Below the pieces are notes generated by a model. The model did not search any database. It was given only the letters and a program-made list of their open reading frames with translations, and was not told the DNA's origin. 64,000 nucleotides of DNA from Pantoea sp. GD03673 (GTDB taxonomy: Bacteria > Pseudomonadota > Gammaproteobacteria > Enterobacterales > Enterobacteriaceae). Shown here one piece after another: positions 8,398 through 17,373 of this stretch. Position 1 is the stretch's first letter; every line of letters begins with the position of its first letter. The DNA lies in assembly GCF_029844725.1 (NCBI RefSeq), contig NZ_JAOCKJ010000004.1, positions 62,001 through 126,000 of the forward strand, given 5' to 3'. Made by a program: the position numbers and the translations under genes.

Positions 8398-10251
8398 ATG
8401 GAAAAAATGATTAGTGAACTATTCATGGAGAATAAAAAATTTGTTCTTATTGGCTTAACTGGCAGAACAGGATCTGGATGTACAACAGCGGCAAAAATTT
8501 TAGAATGCGATAAAGTGGACATACCTGATGAGCATCAAATCAATAACTTTTATAGTGGACTGGATATCAAAAGATACTTAATTGTAAAAAAGTACATATC
8601 CCAACATTGGAATAAATTTTTTTCAATTAAGGTTAGTGATCTCATTTCAGCTTACATACTACTTCAAGAAACTGAGGAAGTTCAAAAATTTATTTTAACC
8701 TCAGCAACTGACTCCAAAAAATCAGTAAATGAAGATCACCTCAAGGAATTCTTAAGTAAATCTGCATTTGAAAAATCTTTAGCAAAATCTAATAAACCGA
8801 TAACAAATAATTCCAGTGCAATGTCTGTTCCAATTACATATCGAGAAATGCTAGAGAAACTACTCAACCACAAAAATGACATTAATGACATAAGAGTAAA
8901 CAATGCAGAATTTATCAAATTTTTAGAAGTCATAAGAAGATTCACAGCAAGTTTCAAAAAAGGTCTAAATGAAATATCACAAGGCCTGTATATTTCAGTA
9001 TATCAAGATGCAGGAAACTCAATCAGAAAAATAGCAAACATTAAAAGCACGTATAAAAATGATAATTTTTCGCCAAAACACGTTTTTCATCTTCCTGAAA
9101 CAATGAATAGAATAATAAAGCTTTTAAGAAAAAATCAAGATAAAACTTTTATTGTTATAGATGCAATAAGAAACCCATACGAGGTTAAATTTTTTCGGGA
9201 TAGATATTCAGCATTCCACCTAATTTCAATAAATGCACCTGACAAAGATAGAAAGAGATATTTGCAGAATGTTCATAAATTCACTACAGATCAGCTTGCT
9301 GATTTAGATACTCGTGAATCTGGAGATAAGTTAAAAAAAGATACATCTGAAGAAAACCGGTTAGATGGAAAAGAATCAGACATAAAAAAACCTACAGATT
9401 ATTATTTTGAATTCATTTCACAGAATGTTAAGAGATGCATAGAAATATCAGACATCCATTTATTCAATCCAAGAAATGAATTAGAAAACAACAATATACT
9501 CAAAGCACAATTATATTGGTATATTGCATTAATGCTGCACCCAGGTTTAATAACACCCACAGCTATGGAGAGGGTTATGCAAATTGCTTTTACGGCAAAA
9601 TTAAACTCTGGATGTTTATCACGCCAAGTTGGTGCTGTATTAACAGATCAAAATAATTCTGTTAAGGCAATTGGATGGAACGATGTTGCCAAAGGGCAAG
9701 TACCCTGCTCACTCCGCTCGCTAGATGGTGTTTTGAAGGACTTTGATCCTATTATTTATAGTGATTTTGAAAGAAATGATAAAAAATTTAGAGAAAAAGC
9801 TTATCAAAAGCTAATGATATTTAAAAGTAAGGGAGAAAAAACCTCAGGATACAACCTCAGCTATTGCTTTAAGAGTTTAAAAAACAGCGTTGACCTGGAT
9901 AAAAACCAAGTACATACCAGGGCTTTGCACGCGGAGGAAAACGCTTTTTTACAAATATCTAAATATGGTGGGATGGGTATTGAAGGGGGAAAGTTATACA
10001 CTACTGCTAGCCCTTGCGAATTGTGTGCGAAAAAGGCATATCAACTTGGAATCAAAGATATTGTCTTTATAGATCCTTATCCCGGCATAGCTATAAGTCA
10101 TATACTAAGTATTGGAGAATCAAGACCTAACCTAATACAATTCAGAGGCGCTATTGGAAGAGCCTACCACAAAATTTACGAGCAAATTATGCCTTATAAA
10201 GACGAACTTGATTTTTTAGGTATAATTAAAAGCGAGTCAGAAGACATTTAG
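8398..10251 (+). CDS. Anti-phage cytidine (dCTP) deaminase, AvcD-like
   Basis: The protein has 617 residues in two parts. The N-terminal part is P-loop-kinase-like: FVLIGLTGRTGSGCTTAAKI (residues 15-34) carries the loop GRTGSGCT, with Cys where the Walker A lysine is expected, and FIVIDAIRNPYEVKFF lies further in. The C-terminal part is a dCMP/dCTP deaminase domain with zinc ligands and catalytic base HAEEN (His511, Glu513) and PCELC (Cys540, Cys543), after SRQVGAVLTD. This layout is that of AvcD/DCD proteins, which deplete dCTP by deamination during phage infection. The gene is alone and very AT-rich, and the region just downstream forms a terminator. A ComEB-type deaminase is excluded by the large N-terminal domain. 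Confidence 0.85.
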   Translation: MEKMISELFMENKKFVLIGLTGRTGSGCTTAAKILECDKVDIPDEHQINNFYSGLDIKRYLIVKKYISQHWNKFFSIKVSDLISAYILLQETEEVQKFILTSATDSKKSVNEDHLKEFLSKSAFEKSLAKSNKPITNNSSAMSVPITYREMLEKLLNHKNDINDIRVNNAEFIKFLEVIRRFTASFKKGLNEISQGLYISVYQDAGNSIRKIANIKSTYKNDNFSPKHVFHLPETMNRIIKLLRKNQDKTFIVIDAIRNPYEVKFFRDRYSAFHLISINAPDKDRKRYLQNVHKFTTDQLADLDTRESGDKLKKDTSEENRLDGKESDIKKPTDYYFEFISQNVKRCIEISDIHLFNPRNELENNNILKAQLYWYIALMLHPGLITPTAMERVMQIAFTAKLNSGCLSRQVGAVLTDQNNSVKAIGWNDVAKGQVPCSLRSLDGVLKDFDPIIYSDFERNDKKFREKAYQKLMIFKSKGEKTSGYNLSYCFKSLKNSVDLDKNQVHTRALHAEENAFLQISKYGGMGIEGGKLYTTASPCELCAKKAYQLGIKDIVFIDPYPGIAISHILSIGESRPNLIQFRGAIGRAYHKIYEQIMPYKDELDFLGIIKSESEDI

Positions 10252-10276
10252 TGAACATGCTGGAATGTGAAAACTG

Positions 10277-10319
10277 AAGCATGAGTTAAAGTACAATACT
10301 TTTGACTTATGCTTTTATT
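10277..10319 (+). terminator. Terminator of the island deaminase gene
   Basis: A long, slightly imperfect stem (AAGCATGAGTTAAAGTA pairs with TACTTTTGACTTATGCTT; loop CAA) followed by TTATTC. It lies 25 nt after the stop codon. Confidence 0.8.
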
Positions 10320-10455
10320 CATTAAATTCATTACAATTTAAAAATAGTATTTTTTAGTATCCACTTCATTGTATTTTTATTAATTTTTTAAGTAGAAAAC
10401 TAAGTAACATTCAATAACACCCTGTACTATTTTATACTTTATATATAAAGTTAAA

Positions 10456-11388
10456 TCAAGCTTGCTCAATAGCTAAAGCTATTTCTTTTGACGTTTTTAA
10501 CGCCCTAACTCGAGAGAATAGTTCTGATGCCTCATCATATTCTTTTCGTAAATAACCTAACCACTGCTTGATACGCGCTACGTGATAAAGGCCGGTGTCG
10601 CCCTGCTTCTCCAGCCGACTGTATTTCTGCAATAACCGCACCACATCAGGCCAGGCCATCGGCGGCTCGTTATATTTTACAACCCGGCTCAGGTTGGGGA
10701 CGTTCAGAGCACCGCGGCCAATCATCACCGCATCGCAGCCGGTGACCGCCAGACAGTTTTGTGCGCTTTGCCAGTCCCATATCTCGCCGTTGGCAATCAC
10801 CGGAATGCGCAGCCGCTGACGGATTTCGCCAATCGCCTGCCAGTTGATCGCCTCTGCACGGTAGCCCTCTTCCTTGGTTCGCCCGTGTACCGTCAGCTCG
10901 CTGGCACCCGCCTGCTGAACCGCATCGGCAATTTCCAGACTGCGGGCGCTGGAGTCCCAGCCGAGCCGCACTTTTACCGTCACCGGCAAATCGGCAGGCA
11001 CCGCTTCACGCATCGCTTTCGCGCCGCGATAGATCAGATCGGGATCTTTAAGAAGGGTTGCGCCGCCTCCGCTGCCGTTGACCAGTTTAGAGGGACAGCC
11101 ACAGTTGAGGTCAACACCCCAGGAGCCCAGTTCCACCGCACGTGCGGCATTCTCAGCTAACCATTCGGGATGCTGCCCCAGCAGCTGCATGCGCACCCGC
11201 GTGCCGGAAGGCGTACGGCTGGCATGATGCAGTTCGGGGCAGAGGCGGTAGAAAGATTTTACCGGCAGCAGTTGATCGACCACGCGCAAAAACTCAGTGA
11301 TGCAGAGATCGTAGTCGTTCACTTCTGATAACAGCTGGCGCACCAGTGAATCCAGCACGCCCTCCATCGGAGCCAGTAAAACCCGCAT
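10456..11388 (-). CDS. dusC: tRNA-dihydrouridine(16) synthase DusC, with island-supplied 3' end
   Basis: The product has 310 residues (E. coli DusC 315). It is an FMN-dependent reductase that makes dihydrouridine at tRNA position 16. Seen are [20 protein letters not shown] at the N-terminus, the catalytic-cysteine segment [42 protein letters not shown] and VIGRGA-type FMN phosphate binding ([10 protein letters not shown]). The last ~35 codons switch to AT-rich codon use and end at EIALAIEQA, shorter than the E. coli tail. This suggests the island replaced the native end while keeping the enzyme intact. The stop codon of rhlE lies 3 nt upstream of the dusC start. Confidence 0.93.
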   Translation of the reverse strand: MRVLLAPMEGVLDSLVRQLLSEVNDYDLCITEFLRVVDQLLPVKSFYRLCPELHHASRTPSGTRVRMQLLGQHPEWLAENAARAVELGSWGVDLNCGCPSKLVNGSGGGATLLKDPDLIYRGAKAMREAVPADLPVTVKVRLGWDSSARSLEIADAVQQAGASELTVHGRTKEEGYRAEAINWQAIGEIRQRLRIPVIANGEIWDWQSAQNCLAVTGCDAVMIGRGALNVPNLSRVVKYNEPPMAWPDVVRLLQKYSRLEKQGDTGLYHVARIKQWLGYLRKEYDEASELFSRVRALKTSKEIALAIEQA

Positions 11389-11391
11389 TAC

Positions 11392-12756
11392 TCAGACGTT
11401 TCCGGTACGCTTCGGCGCGGGACGACGCGGACGGGCAGCAGGCTTATCGCCCTGAGGCGCAGCCTGTCCCTGACGACGCGCCTGAGGACGTTTGTCACCG
11501 GATGAACGTGGTGCGCCTGCACCCTGTCCGCCCTGACCACGACCACGACCGCCGCCACCGGCACCGCCACGCGACTGCTGCTGACGACCGTTAATGATCG
11601 GCTCCGCTTTAATGCTCGGATCGGGCTCATAACCGGCAATCGCCAGACGCGGGATTTCACGCTTCAGCAGACGTTCAATGTCACGCAGCAGTTTGTGTTC
11701 ATCTACGCAAACCAGCGACAGTGCAGCACCGGTCGCCGCCGCACGGCCGGTACGGCCAATACGGTGAACGTAATCTTCAGCGACGTTAGGCAGCTCGTAG
11801 TTCACAACGTGTGGCAGCTCTTCAATATCCAGGCCACGGGCCGCGATATCGGTCGCAACCAGCACGCGAATGCCGCCTGACTTAAAGTCGGCCAGCGCAC
11901 GGGTACGCGCACCCTGGCTCTTGTTGCCGTGGATCGCAGCAGCAGTGATGCCATCTTTGCCCAGCTGCTCGGCCAGGTGGTTAGCGCCGTGCTTGGTACG
12001 GGTAAAGACCAGCACCTGCTGCCAGTTGCCTTCGCCAATCAGCTGCGACAGCAGTTCCCGCTTGCGCTTCTTATCAACAAAATGCACCTGCTGCGCAACT
12101 TGCTCAGAGGCTGTGTTGCGGCGAGCCACTTCCACCATTTCCGGGTTGGTCAGCAGTTTTTCAGCCAGGCCTTTGATCTCATCTGAGAAGGTGGCCGAGA
12201 ACAGCAGGTTCTGACGTTTGGCTGGCAGACGCGCCAGCACGCGACGGATGTCGTGGATAAAGCCCATATCCAGCATACGGTCTGCTTCATCCAGCACCAG
12301 AATTTCAACCTGTGACAGGTCAACGGCATTCTGTTGCGCCAGATCCAGCAGGCGGCCTGGCGTTGCCACCAGCACATCAACGCCGCCACGCAGTTTCACC
12401 ATCTGTGGGTTGATGCTGACGCCACCGAACACCACCATCGAACGCAGCGAGAGGTATTTGCTGTAGTCGCTGACGTTTTCGCCAACCTGCGCCGCAAGTT
12501 CACGGGTTGGCGTCAGGATCAGGGCGCGCACCGGGCGACGACCGCGCACAGGCGTAGCGGTGGCAGAGAGTTTCTGTAACAACGGTAAGGTAAAACCGGC
12601 CGTTTTGCCGGTGCCGGTCTGGGCACTCGCCAGCAGATCGCGGCCAGCCAGCACCACAGGAATCGCCTGGCGCTGGATAGGTGTAGGTTCGCTGTAGCCT
12701 TGTTCGGCAACCGCGCGCAAAATATCGGCACTCAGGCCGAGAGAGTCAAATGACAT
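11392..12756 (-). CDS. rhlE: DEAD-box ATP-dependent RNA helicase RhlE
   Basis: The protein has 454 residues. The two RecA-like domains carry the Q motif ([14 protein letters not shown]), Walker A ([10 protein letters not shown]), DEAD ([14 protein letters not shown]), SAT (LLFSATFS) and motif VI (HRIGRTGRA). The tail from about residue 385 is rich in Gly, Arg and Gln, as in RhlE, and probably binds RNA. RhlE acts in ribosome assembly and RNA turnover. Its start ATG at 12756 fits the E. coli start. The next gene is dusC, 3 nt downstream of the rhlE stop, so the two may be co-transcribed. That junction is not in E. coli. Confidence 0.93.
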   Translation of the reverse strand: MSFDSLGLSADILRAVAEQGYSEPTPIQRQAIPVVLAGRDLLASAQTGTGKTAGFTLPLLQKLSATATPVRGRRPVRALILTPTRELAAQVGENVSDYSKYLSLRSMVVFGGVSINPQMVKLRGGVDVLVATPGRLLDLAQQNAVDLSQVEILVLDEADRMLDMGFIHDIRRVLARLPAKRQNLLFSATFSDEIKGLAEKLLTNPEMVEVARRNTASEQVAQQVHFVDKKRKRELLSQLIGEGNWQQVLVFTRTKHGANHLAEQLGKDGITAAAIHGNKSQGARTRALADFKSGGIRVLVATDIAARGLDIEELPHVVNYELPNVAEDYVHRIGRTGRAAATGAALSLVCVDEHKLLRDIERLLKREIPRLAIAGYEPDPSIKAEPIINGRQQQSRGGAGGGGRGRGQGGQGAGAPRSSGDKRPQARRQGQAAPQGDKPAARPRRPAPKRTGNV

Positions 12757-12946
12757 TACGTGGTTTACTCCGGTCCGCTCTGGCCGTGATTCACGGTGTA
12801 GTTTTCAGAGGGATAGTGACGGCAGCTGGGGCTGACGCGTGAAAAGGGCACAAACTACGATGCGTAAGCGGGCGAGTGTAGCAGCTTTAAATGAAGTGTG
12901 CGAGATAGCTCACATTTCCTGACACAACTTACCTGTGCTGAAACAG

Positions 12947-12970
12947 GAAGGCCACCTTTCGGTGGCCTTC
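12947..12970 (-). terminator. Hairpin after ybhQ
   Basis: A perfect 10-bp stem, GAAGGCCACC/GGTGGCCTTC, closed by TTTC, 3 nt beyond the ybhQ stop. On the minus strand it is followed by CTGTTTC, a weak T-tract. Confidence 0.7.
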
Positions 12971-12973
12971 AAC

Positions 12974-13366
12974 TTAACTACGTTTATTTTCGATGCGCCG
13001 CGGTGGCTCTTTCGCCAGCAGTGAAACCAGCGCCGGACCCAGCAACATCACCACGCCGAGACAGGCCAGCAGCAGGGTGTTGTGGTAAATCCGTGACACC
13101 AGGAACAGTGTCATCATGGCAGCGCCAAAGTAGTAAGTGGTGGTCGCTTCTTCAAGATAATCGCCGAGCGTGCGTAAACGGGCAATGCGCTGTGTCGCCA
13201 GCATGGCGACAAAAACCAGTGCGTACATCGCCACCAGTGTGCTGCAGACATCCACCAGGGCTTTGTGTTTCCAGCCCCAGATCAGCGCAGCGATCACCAG
13301 CAGATGCATAGCGATATGCAACAACGTCTGACCCGTGATGATTTGAATACGATTAGACCATTTCAT
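12974..13366 (-). CDS. ybhQ: Inner membrane protein YbhQ
   Basis: The product has 130 residues (E. coli YbhQ 136) and four hydrophobic segments (about 13-31, 41-55, 78-92 and 95-113). EEATTTYYFGAAMMTLFLVSR and GPALVSLLAKEPPRR match the conserved part of YbhQ. The function is unknown. It lies divergently from ybhP as in E. coli, with 180 bp between the two starts. Confidence 0.9.
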   Translation of the reverse strand: MKWSNRIQIITGQTLLHIAMHLLVIAALIWGWKHKALVDVCSTLVAMYALVFVAMLATQRIARLRTLGDYLEEATTTYYFGAAMMTLFLVSRIYHNTLLLACLGVVMLLGPALVSLLAKEPPRRIENKRS

Positions 13367-13545
13367 TCAATTCTCCTGGCAGACCCAACAGGTCGCCCAA
13401 GTGCTACCGGCACAAGCCGGAAACGGTTTCCTCAATGTAAAACAATTTTCGGATAACGCCCTAAATATCGCGCTCTCTCACCACCCATTTGTGACAAAGA
13501 CTACACTTTGATTCTGTTGATGATGAAAAGGAGTGCGTCGCGAGT

Positions 13546-14307
13546 ATGCCACAAAACACGCAAGGATTTTCAATAAAAGTCCTGACGATCAATACACACA
13601 AGGGTTTCGCCCCGTTTAATCGCCGCTTCATCCTGCCGGAATTGCGCGACGCGGTACGCGCAACCTCGGCGGATGTGGTCTTTTTACAGGAGGTGATGGG
13701 CACGCACGCCATCCATTCTCTTAACCATGAGGAGTGGCCCGAATCACCGCACTATGAGTTTCTGGCTGACACGATGTGGAACGATTTTGCCTATGGACGT
13801 AATGCGGTCTATCCCGAGGGCCATCACGGCAATGCGGTGCTGTCGCGCTTCCCGATAACCGACTATGAGAATCGGGATATCTCGGTAGCAGGCAGTGAAA
13901 ATCGCGGCATGCTGCACTGCCAGATCGCCCTCCCCGCGCCACACGGCACGCTGCATGTCATCTGTGTTCACCTGGGTCTGAAAGAGGCGCATCGTCACGC
14001 GCAGATGAAGAAGATGTGTGACATGGTCAATTCGCTGCCGCCCGATGCACCGGTGGTGGTGGCGGGTGATTTCAACGACTGGCAGCGACGCGCTAACGCC
14101 ATTTTAAAACAGGGCGCAGGCCTGAAAGAGGTATTCAGCATGAAAACCGGACGCCCGGCGCGCACCTTCCCGGCGCGCTTCCCGATATTGCGACTTGACC
14201 GCATCTATGTCCGCAACGCCACCGTCAGTCATCCCTGGGCGCTGCCGCGTAAGCCCTGGTCCCATCTTTCCGATCACGCGCCGCTGGCGGTGGAGATTCA
14301 CCTATGA
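13546..14307 (+). CDS. ybhP: Endonuclease/exonuclease/phosphatase-family protein YbhP
   Basis: The product has 253 residues, as in E. coli. The EEP fold is shown by LTINTHKGF (Asn and metal region), VVFLQEV (acidic metal ligand Glu), VVAGDFNDW (metal-binding GDFN) and [14 protein letters not shown] (catalytic SDH). Family members cleave phosphodiester or phosphate esters; the substrate of YbhP is not established. It overlaps clsB by 4 nt (ATGA), so the two are translationally coupled, and an involvement with cardiolipin or phospholipid metabolism is a contextual guess. Confidence 0.92.
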   Translation: MPQNTQGFSIKVLTINTHKGFAPFNRRFILPELRDAVRATSADVVFLQEVMGTHAIHSLNHEEWPESPHYEFLADTMWNDFAYGRNAVYPEGHHGNAVLSRFPITDYENRDISVAGSENRGMLHCQIALPAPHGTLHVICVHLGLKEAHRHAQMKKMCDMVNSLPPDAPVVVAGDFNDWQRRANAILKQGAGLKEVFSMKTGRPARTFPARFPILRLDRIYVRNATVSHPWALPRKPWSHLSDHAPLAVEIHL

Positions 14308-15548
14308 ATTTTAGCTGGCAGGAAGGCAACCGGCTGCTGTTGCTGGAAAACGGGGAGGCGTTTTTCCCGCGCGTCTTTGGCGCGATCCAGCGGGCAGAAC
14401 GCACGGTTTTAATCGAAACCTTTATTCTGTTTGAGGATGAGGTGGGCAACGCCCTGCATCGTGAACTGCTGACGGCAGCCCAGCGCGGCGTGCGGGTCGA
14501 AATCATGGTCGATGGGTACGGCTCCGCCGAGCTCTCTGACCACTTTGTCAACAGCCTGACCAGCGCGGGCGTGCGTTTCATCTATTACGACCCGCGTCCG
14601 CTGGTCATGGGGATGCGCACTAACGTGTTCCGCCGTCTGCACCGCAAAACCGTGGTAGTGGATGACGTGGTCGCCTTTGTTGGCGGCATCAACTTCTCGG
14701 CAGAGCACAACACCGATTACGGTCCGGAAGCGAAGCAGGATTACGCCGTGCAGGTCAAAGGCCCGGTCGTGGCTGACATCGCCCGCTATCTGCAACAGGC
14801 CATTGGCAGCGAGCAGCATACCCGCCGCTGGTGGGGCTCGCGCTCGCATCGTCCGGCGGTGAACGCCACGCCAGGCGATGCCCAGGTGCTCTATGTTTAC
14901 CGTGATAACGACGAGCATCGCGATGACATCGAAATGCATTACCTGGAGATGCTGCGCGAGGCGAAGCGGGATGTGATTATCGCCAACGCCTACTTCTTCC
15001 CCGGCTACCGGCTGCTGCGCGAGATGCGCAATGCCGCCCAGCGTGGCGTCCGGGTGCGACTGATTGTGCAGGGTGAGCCGGATATGCCGATTGTGAAAGT
15101 GGGCGCAGAGTTGCTCTACAACTATCTGGTCGAGGGTGGCGTTGAGGTCTACGAATATATCCGCCGTCCGCTGCACGGCAAAATCGCTGTAAAAGACGAT
15201 CACTGGGCCACCGTCGGCTCCAGCAACCTTGACCCGCTGAGCCTCTCTCTGAACCTGGAAGCTAACCTGATTATCCACGACCGGCCGTTTAACCAGACGC
15301 TGCGTGACAACCTTGAAGCGCTGCTGGCCAATGACTGCCAGCGCGTACAGGAGGACCGCTTACCGCCGCGCAACTGGTGGCAACTGAGTAAAAGCGTGGT
15401 GGTCTTCCACTTCCTGCGCCACTTCCCGGCCATCGCGGGCTGGCTTCCGGCGCACACACCGCAGCTGGCTCAGGTCAGTGCGCCGGTGCAGCCTGAAATG
15501 GAGACACAGGATCGCGTTGAAGCTGATAACCCTGGAGCAAAATCCTGA
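14304..15548 (+). CDS. clsB: Cardiolipin synthase B
   Basis: The product has 414 residues (E. coli ClsB 413). It is a phospholipase-D-superfamily enzyme that makes cardiolipin from phosphatidylglycerol at the inner membrane. The two HKD motifs are visible: [20 protein letters not shown] (about residues 112-131) and [20 protein letters not shown] (about 291-310). It lacks the two N-terminal transmembrane helices of ClsA, as expected for ClsB. It overlaps ybhP by 4 nt and shares its last base with the ybhN start, forming a tight three-gene operon. Confidence 0.95.
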   Translation: MNFSWQEGNRLLLLENGEAFFPRVFGAIQRAERTVLIETFILFEDEVGNALHRELLTAAQRGVRVEIMVDGYGSAELSDHFVNSLTSAGVRFIYYDPRPLVMGMRTNVFRRLHRKTVVVDDVVAFVGGINFSAEHNTDYGPEAKQDYAVQVKGPVVADIARYLQQAIGSEQHTRRWWGSRSHRPAVNATPGDAQVLYVYRDNDEHRDDIEMHYLEMLREAKRDVIIANAYFFPGYRLLREMRNAAQRGVRVRLIVQGEPDMPIVKVGAELLYNYLVEGGVEVYEYIRRPLHGKIAVKDDHWATVGSSNLDPLSLSLNLEANLIIHDRPFNQTLRDNLEALLANDCQRVQEDRLPPRNWWQLSKSVVVFHFLRHFPAIAGWLPAHTPQLAQVSAPVQPEMETQDRVEADNPGAKS

Positions 15549-16513
15549 TGGCAAAAAAACATCCACGCTGGCAACTGGCGAAAAAAATCCTCACCGTGCT
15601 GTTTTTCATCGCGGTAGTGGTGCTGCTGGTGGTTTATGCCCGCAAAGTGAACTGGGAAGATGTTTATGACGTCATCGTTAACTACAACCGCTTTGTGGTA
15701 CTGACCGCCGCCGGACTGGTGGTGCTGAGTTACCTGGTCTACGGCTGTTATGACCTGATTGGTCGCGCCTACTGCGGCCATAAGCTGGCGAAGCGACAGG
15801 TGATGCTGGTGTCGTTTATCTGTTACGCCTTTAACCTGACGCTGAGCACCTGGGTGGGCGGCGTCGCCATGCGCTACCGGCTCTACTCACGGCTCGGCCT
15901 GGACAGCGCCACCATCACCCGCATCTTCTCTCTGAGCATCGCCACCAACTGGCTGGGCTATATTCTGCTGGCGGGCGTGGTATTCAGTGCCGGCATGGTT
16001 TCCATTCCCAGCGGCTGGTTTATTGGTGAAACCACCCTGCGACTGATTGGTGTGGTGCTGCTGGTACTGGTGGCGATCTACCTCTGGGCCTGTGCCTTCT
16101 CAAAACAGCGGCGCTGGACGGTAAAAGGCCAGACGCTTCAGCTGCCCTCGCTGCGCATGGCGCTGCTGCAGTTTGCGGTTTCCTGTGCCAACTGGATGGT
16201 GATGGGGGCGATTATCTGGCTGCTGCTGGGACGCGACGTGGGCTATCCGATGGTGCTGGGCGTGCTGCTGATCAGCAGTATTGCTGGAGTCATCATTCAT
16301 ATCCCGGCGGGCATTGGCGTACTGGAAGCGGTTTTCCTGGCGCTGCTCAGCGGTCAGCACGCTTCCCATGGCACCATTATTGCGGCGCTGCTGGCCTACC
16401 GCGTGCTTTATTTCATCCTGCCGCTGCTGCTGGCGCTGGTGCTCTATCTGGGGCTGGAAAGCCGGGCGAAGCATCTGCGTCAGAAGAACGAGCAGAAGTT
16501 ACAGAAGTCGTAA
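15548..16513 (+). CDS. ybhN: UPF0104-family membrane protein YbhN
   Basis: The product has 321 residues (E. coli YbhN 318) and about eight hydrophobic segments. The family resembles the membrane domain of lysylphosphatidylglycerol synthases, and conserved pieces such as LSTWVGGVAMRYRLYSRLGL and GIGVLEAVFLALL are present. No enzymatic domain is attached. Its start ATG overlaps the clsB stop (TGATG), so translation is coupled. Co-transcription with clsB in enterobacteria suggests a role tied to cardiolipin or lipid movement; that is inference. Confidence 0.92.
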   Translation: MAKKHPRWQLAKKILTVLFFIAVVVLLVVYARKVNWEDVYDVIVNYNRFVVLTAAGLVVLSYLVYGCYDLIGRAYCGHKLAKRQVMLVSFICYAFNLTLSTWVGGVAMRYRLYSRLGLDSATITRIFSLSIATNWLGYILLAGVVFSAGMVSIPSGWFIGETTLRLIGVVLLVLVAIYLWACAFSKQRRWTVKGQTLQLPSLRMALLQFAVSCANWMVMGAIIWLLLGRDVGYPMVLGVLLISSIAGVIIHIPAGIGVLEAVFLALLSGQHASHGTIIAALLAYRVLYFILPLLLALVLYLGLESRAKHLRQKNEQKLQKS

Positions 16514-16544
16514 AAAAGGGGAGGCGCAGACAGTGCGCCTCCCC
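16512..16544 (-). terminator. Rho-independent terminator of ybhL
   Basis: An 11-bp perfect stem GGGGAGGCGCA/TGCGCCTCCCC with a 5-nt loop. On the minus strand it is followed by TTTTTTAC. It sits between convergent ybhN and ybhL. Confidence 0.85.
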
Positions 16545-16561
16545 CGCTATTCCCCACTGAT

Positions 16562-17269
16562 TTAACGGCGGTTGCCGAAAATCCGCAGCAGCATCAGGAA
16601 CAGGTTGATGAAGTCGAGATAGAGCGTCAGTGCGCCCATAATCGAATAGCGACGCAGGTTTTCCGTGTCGCGGGCGTCAATCTGCTCACCGATGTTTTTC
16701 AGTTTCTGCGTGTCATAGGCGGTTAATCCCACAAATACCACCACCCCGATGTAGGTAATCGCCCACATCAGCGCCGGGCTTTTCAGCCAGAAATTCACCA
16801 GCGACGCCAGCACAATGCCAATCAGCGCCATAAACAGCAGGCTGCCAAACCGGCTCAGGTCGCGTTTGGTGGTGTAGCCGTAGAAGCTCATCGCACCGAA
16901 CATGCCCGCCGTAACAAAGAAGGTGCTGGCGATAGAGGAGTAGGTATAGACCAGAAAGATGCTCGCCATAGTCAGGCCGGTCAGCGCTGAATAGAGCATA
17001 AACAGCCCGGTTGCCACGGCTCCGCTCAGGCGATGCACCATACCTGACAGGAAGAACACCAGCGCCAGCTGCGCGATAATCAGTCCGAAGAAGGTAATCC
17101 GGTTAGCAAACACCAGCTCCATCACTGCGGGCGTGCGCGCCGCAAACCAGGAGACAAACGCCGTTAATAACAGACCGCAGGTCATCCAGCCATAGACCTG
17201 TGCCATGTAGGCTTGTAGCCCGCGAGATGCGGGTTGAACGATGGAATCATTTCGTGGATATCGATCCAT
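16562..17269 (-). CDS. ybhL: Bax inhibitor-1 family membrane protein YbhL
   Basis: The product has 235 residues (E. coli 234) and seven hydrophobic segments, typical of BI-1/TMBIM-type proteins, some of which are pH-sensitive calcium leak channels. GLTMASIFLVYT, AMSFYGYTTKRDLSRFGSLL and LTAYDTQKLKNIGEQ match the family; the last carries the conserved Asp of the pH sensor. The bacterial role is unclear. It is convergent with ybhN, as in E. coli, where ybhM lies between ybhL and ybhN; ybhM is absent here. Confidence 0.9.
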   Translation of the reverse strand: MDRYPRNDSIVQPASRGLQAYMAQVYGWMTCGLLLTAFVSWFAARTPAVMELVFANRITFFGLIIAQLALVFFLSGMVHRLSGAVATGLFMLYSALTGLTMASIFLVYTYSSIASTFFVTAGMFGAMSFYGYTTKRDLSRFGSLLFMALIGIVLASLVNFWLKSPALMWAITYIGVVVFVGLTAYDTQKLKNIGEQIDARDTENLRRYSIMGALTLYLDFINLFLMLLRIFGNRR

Positions 17270-17373
17270 GATGCACCTCTTGTTAAGGGATGAGTGGTGA
17301 GACGCTCCACAGGGAGCCTGTGTCAGATGTTAAGTGTGGCACAGCCCAGCTCAACTGTGCCACAACATGCCGC

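Larger units (their letters stand above)
8158..10565. mobile_element. AT-rich mini-island inserted at the 3' end of dusC
   Basis: Base composition changes abruptly from GC-rich flanks to AT-rich sequence across this stretch. The right boundary lies inside dusC: its last ~35 codons (10456 to about 10565) are AT-rich and use different codons from the rest of the gene. The left boundary is the displaced dusC tail. This is the classic footprint of site-specific integration at a gene's 3' end. There is no integrase or recombinase inside, so it is a stripped or satellite-like remnant. I could not find an exact core repeat at the two junctions, so the boundaries are approximate. Confidence 0.7.

Noticed and set aside
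8158-10565. Integrase or transposase gene in the island
   Set aside because: No reading frame in the AT-rich segment other than the deaminase is long enough or resembles a recombinase.
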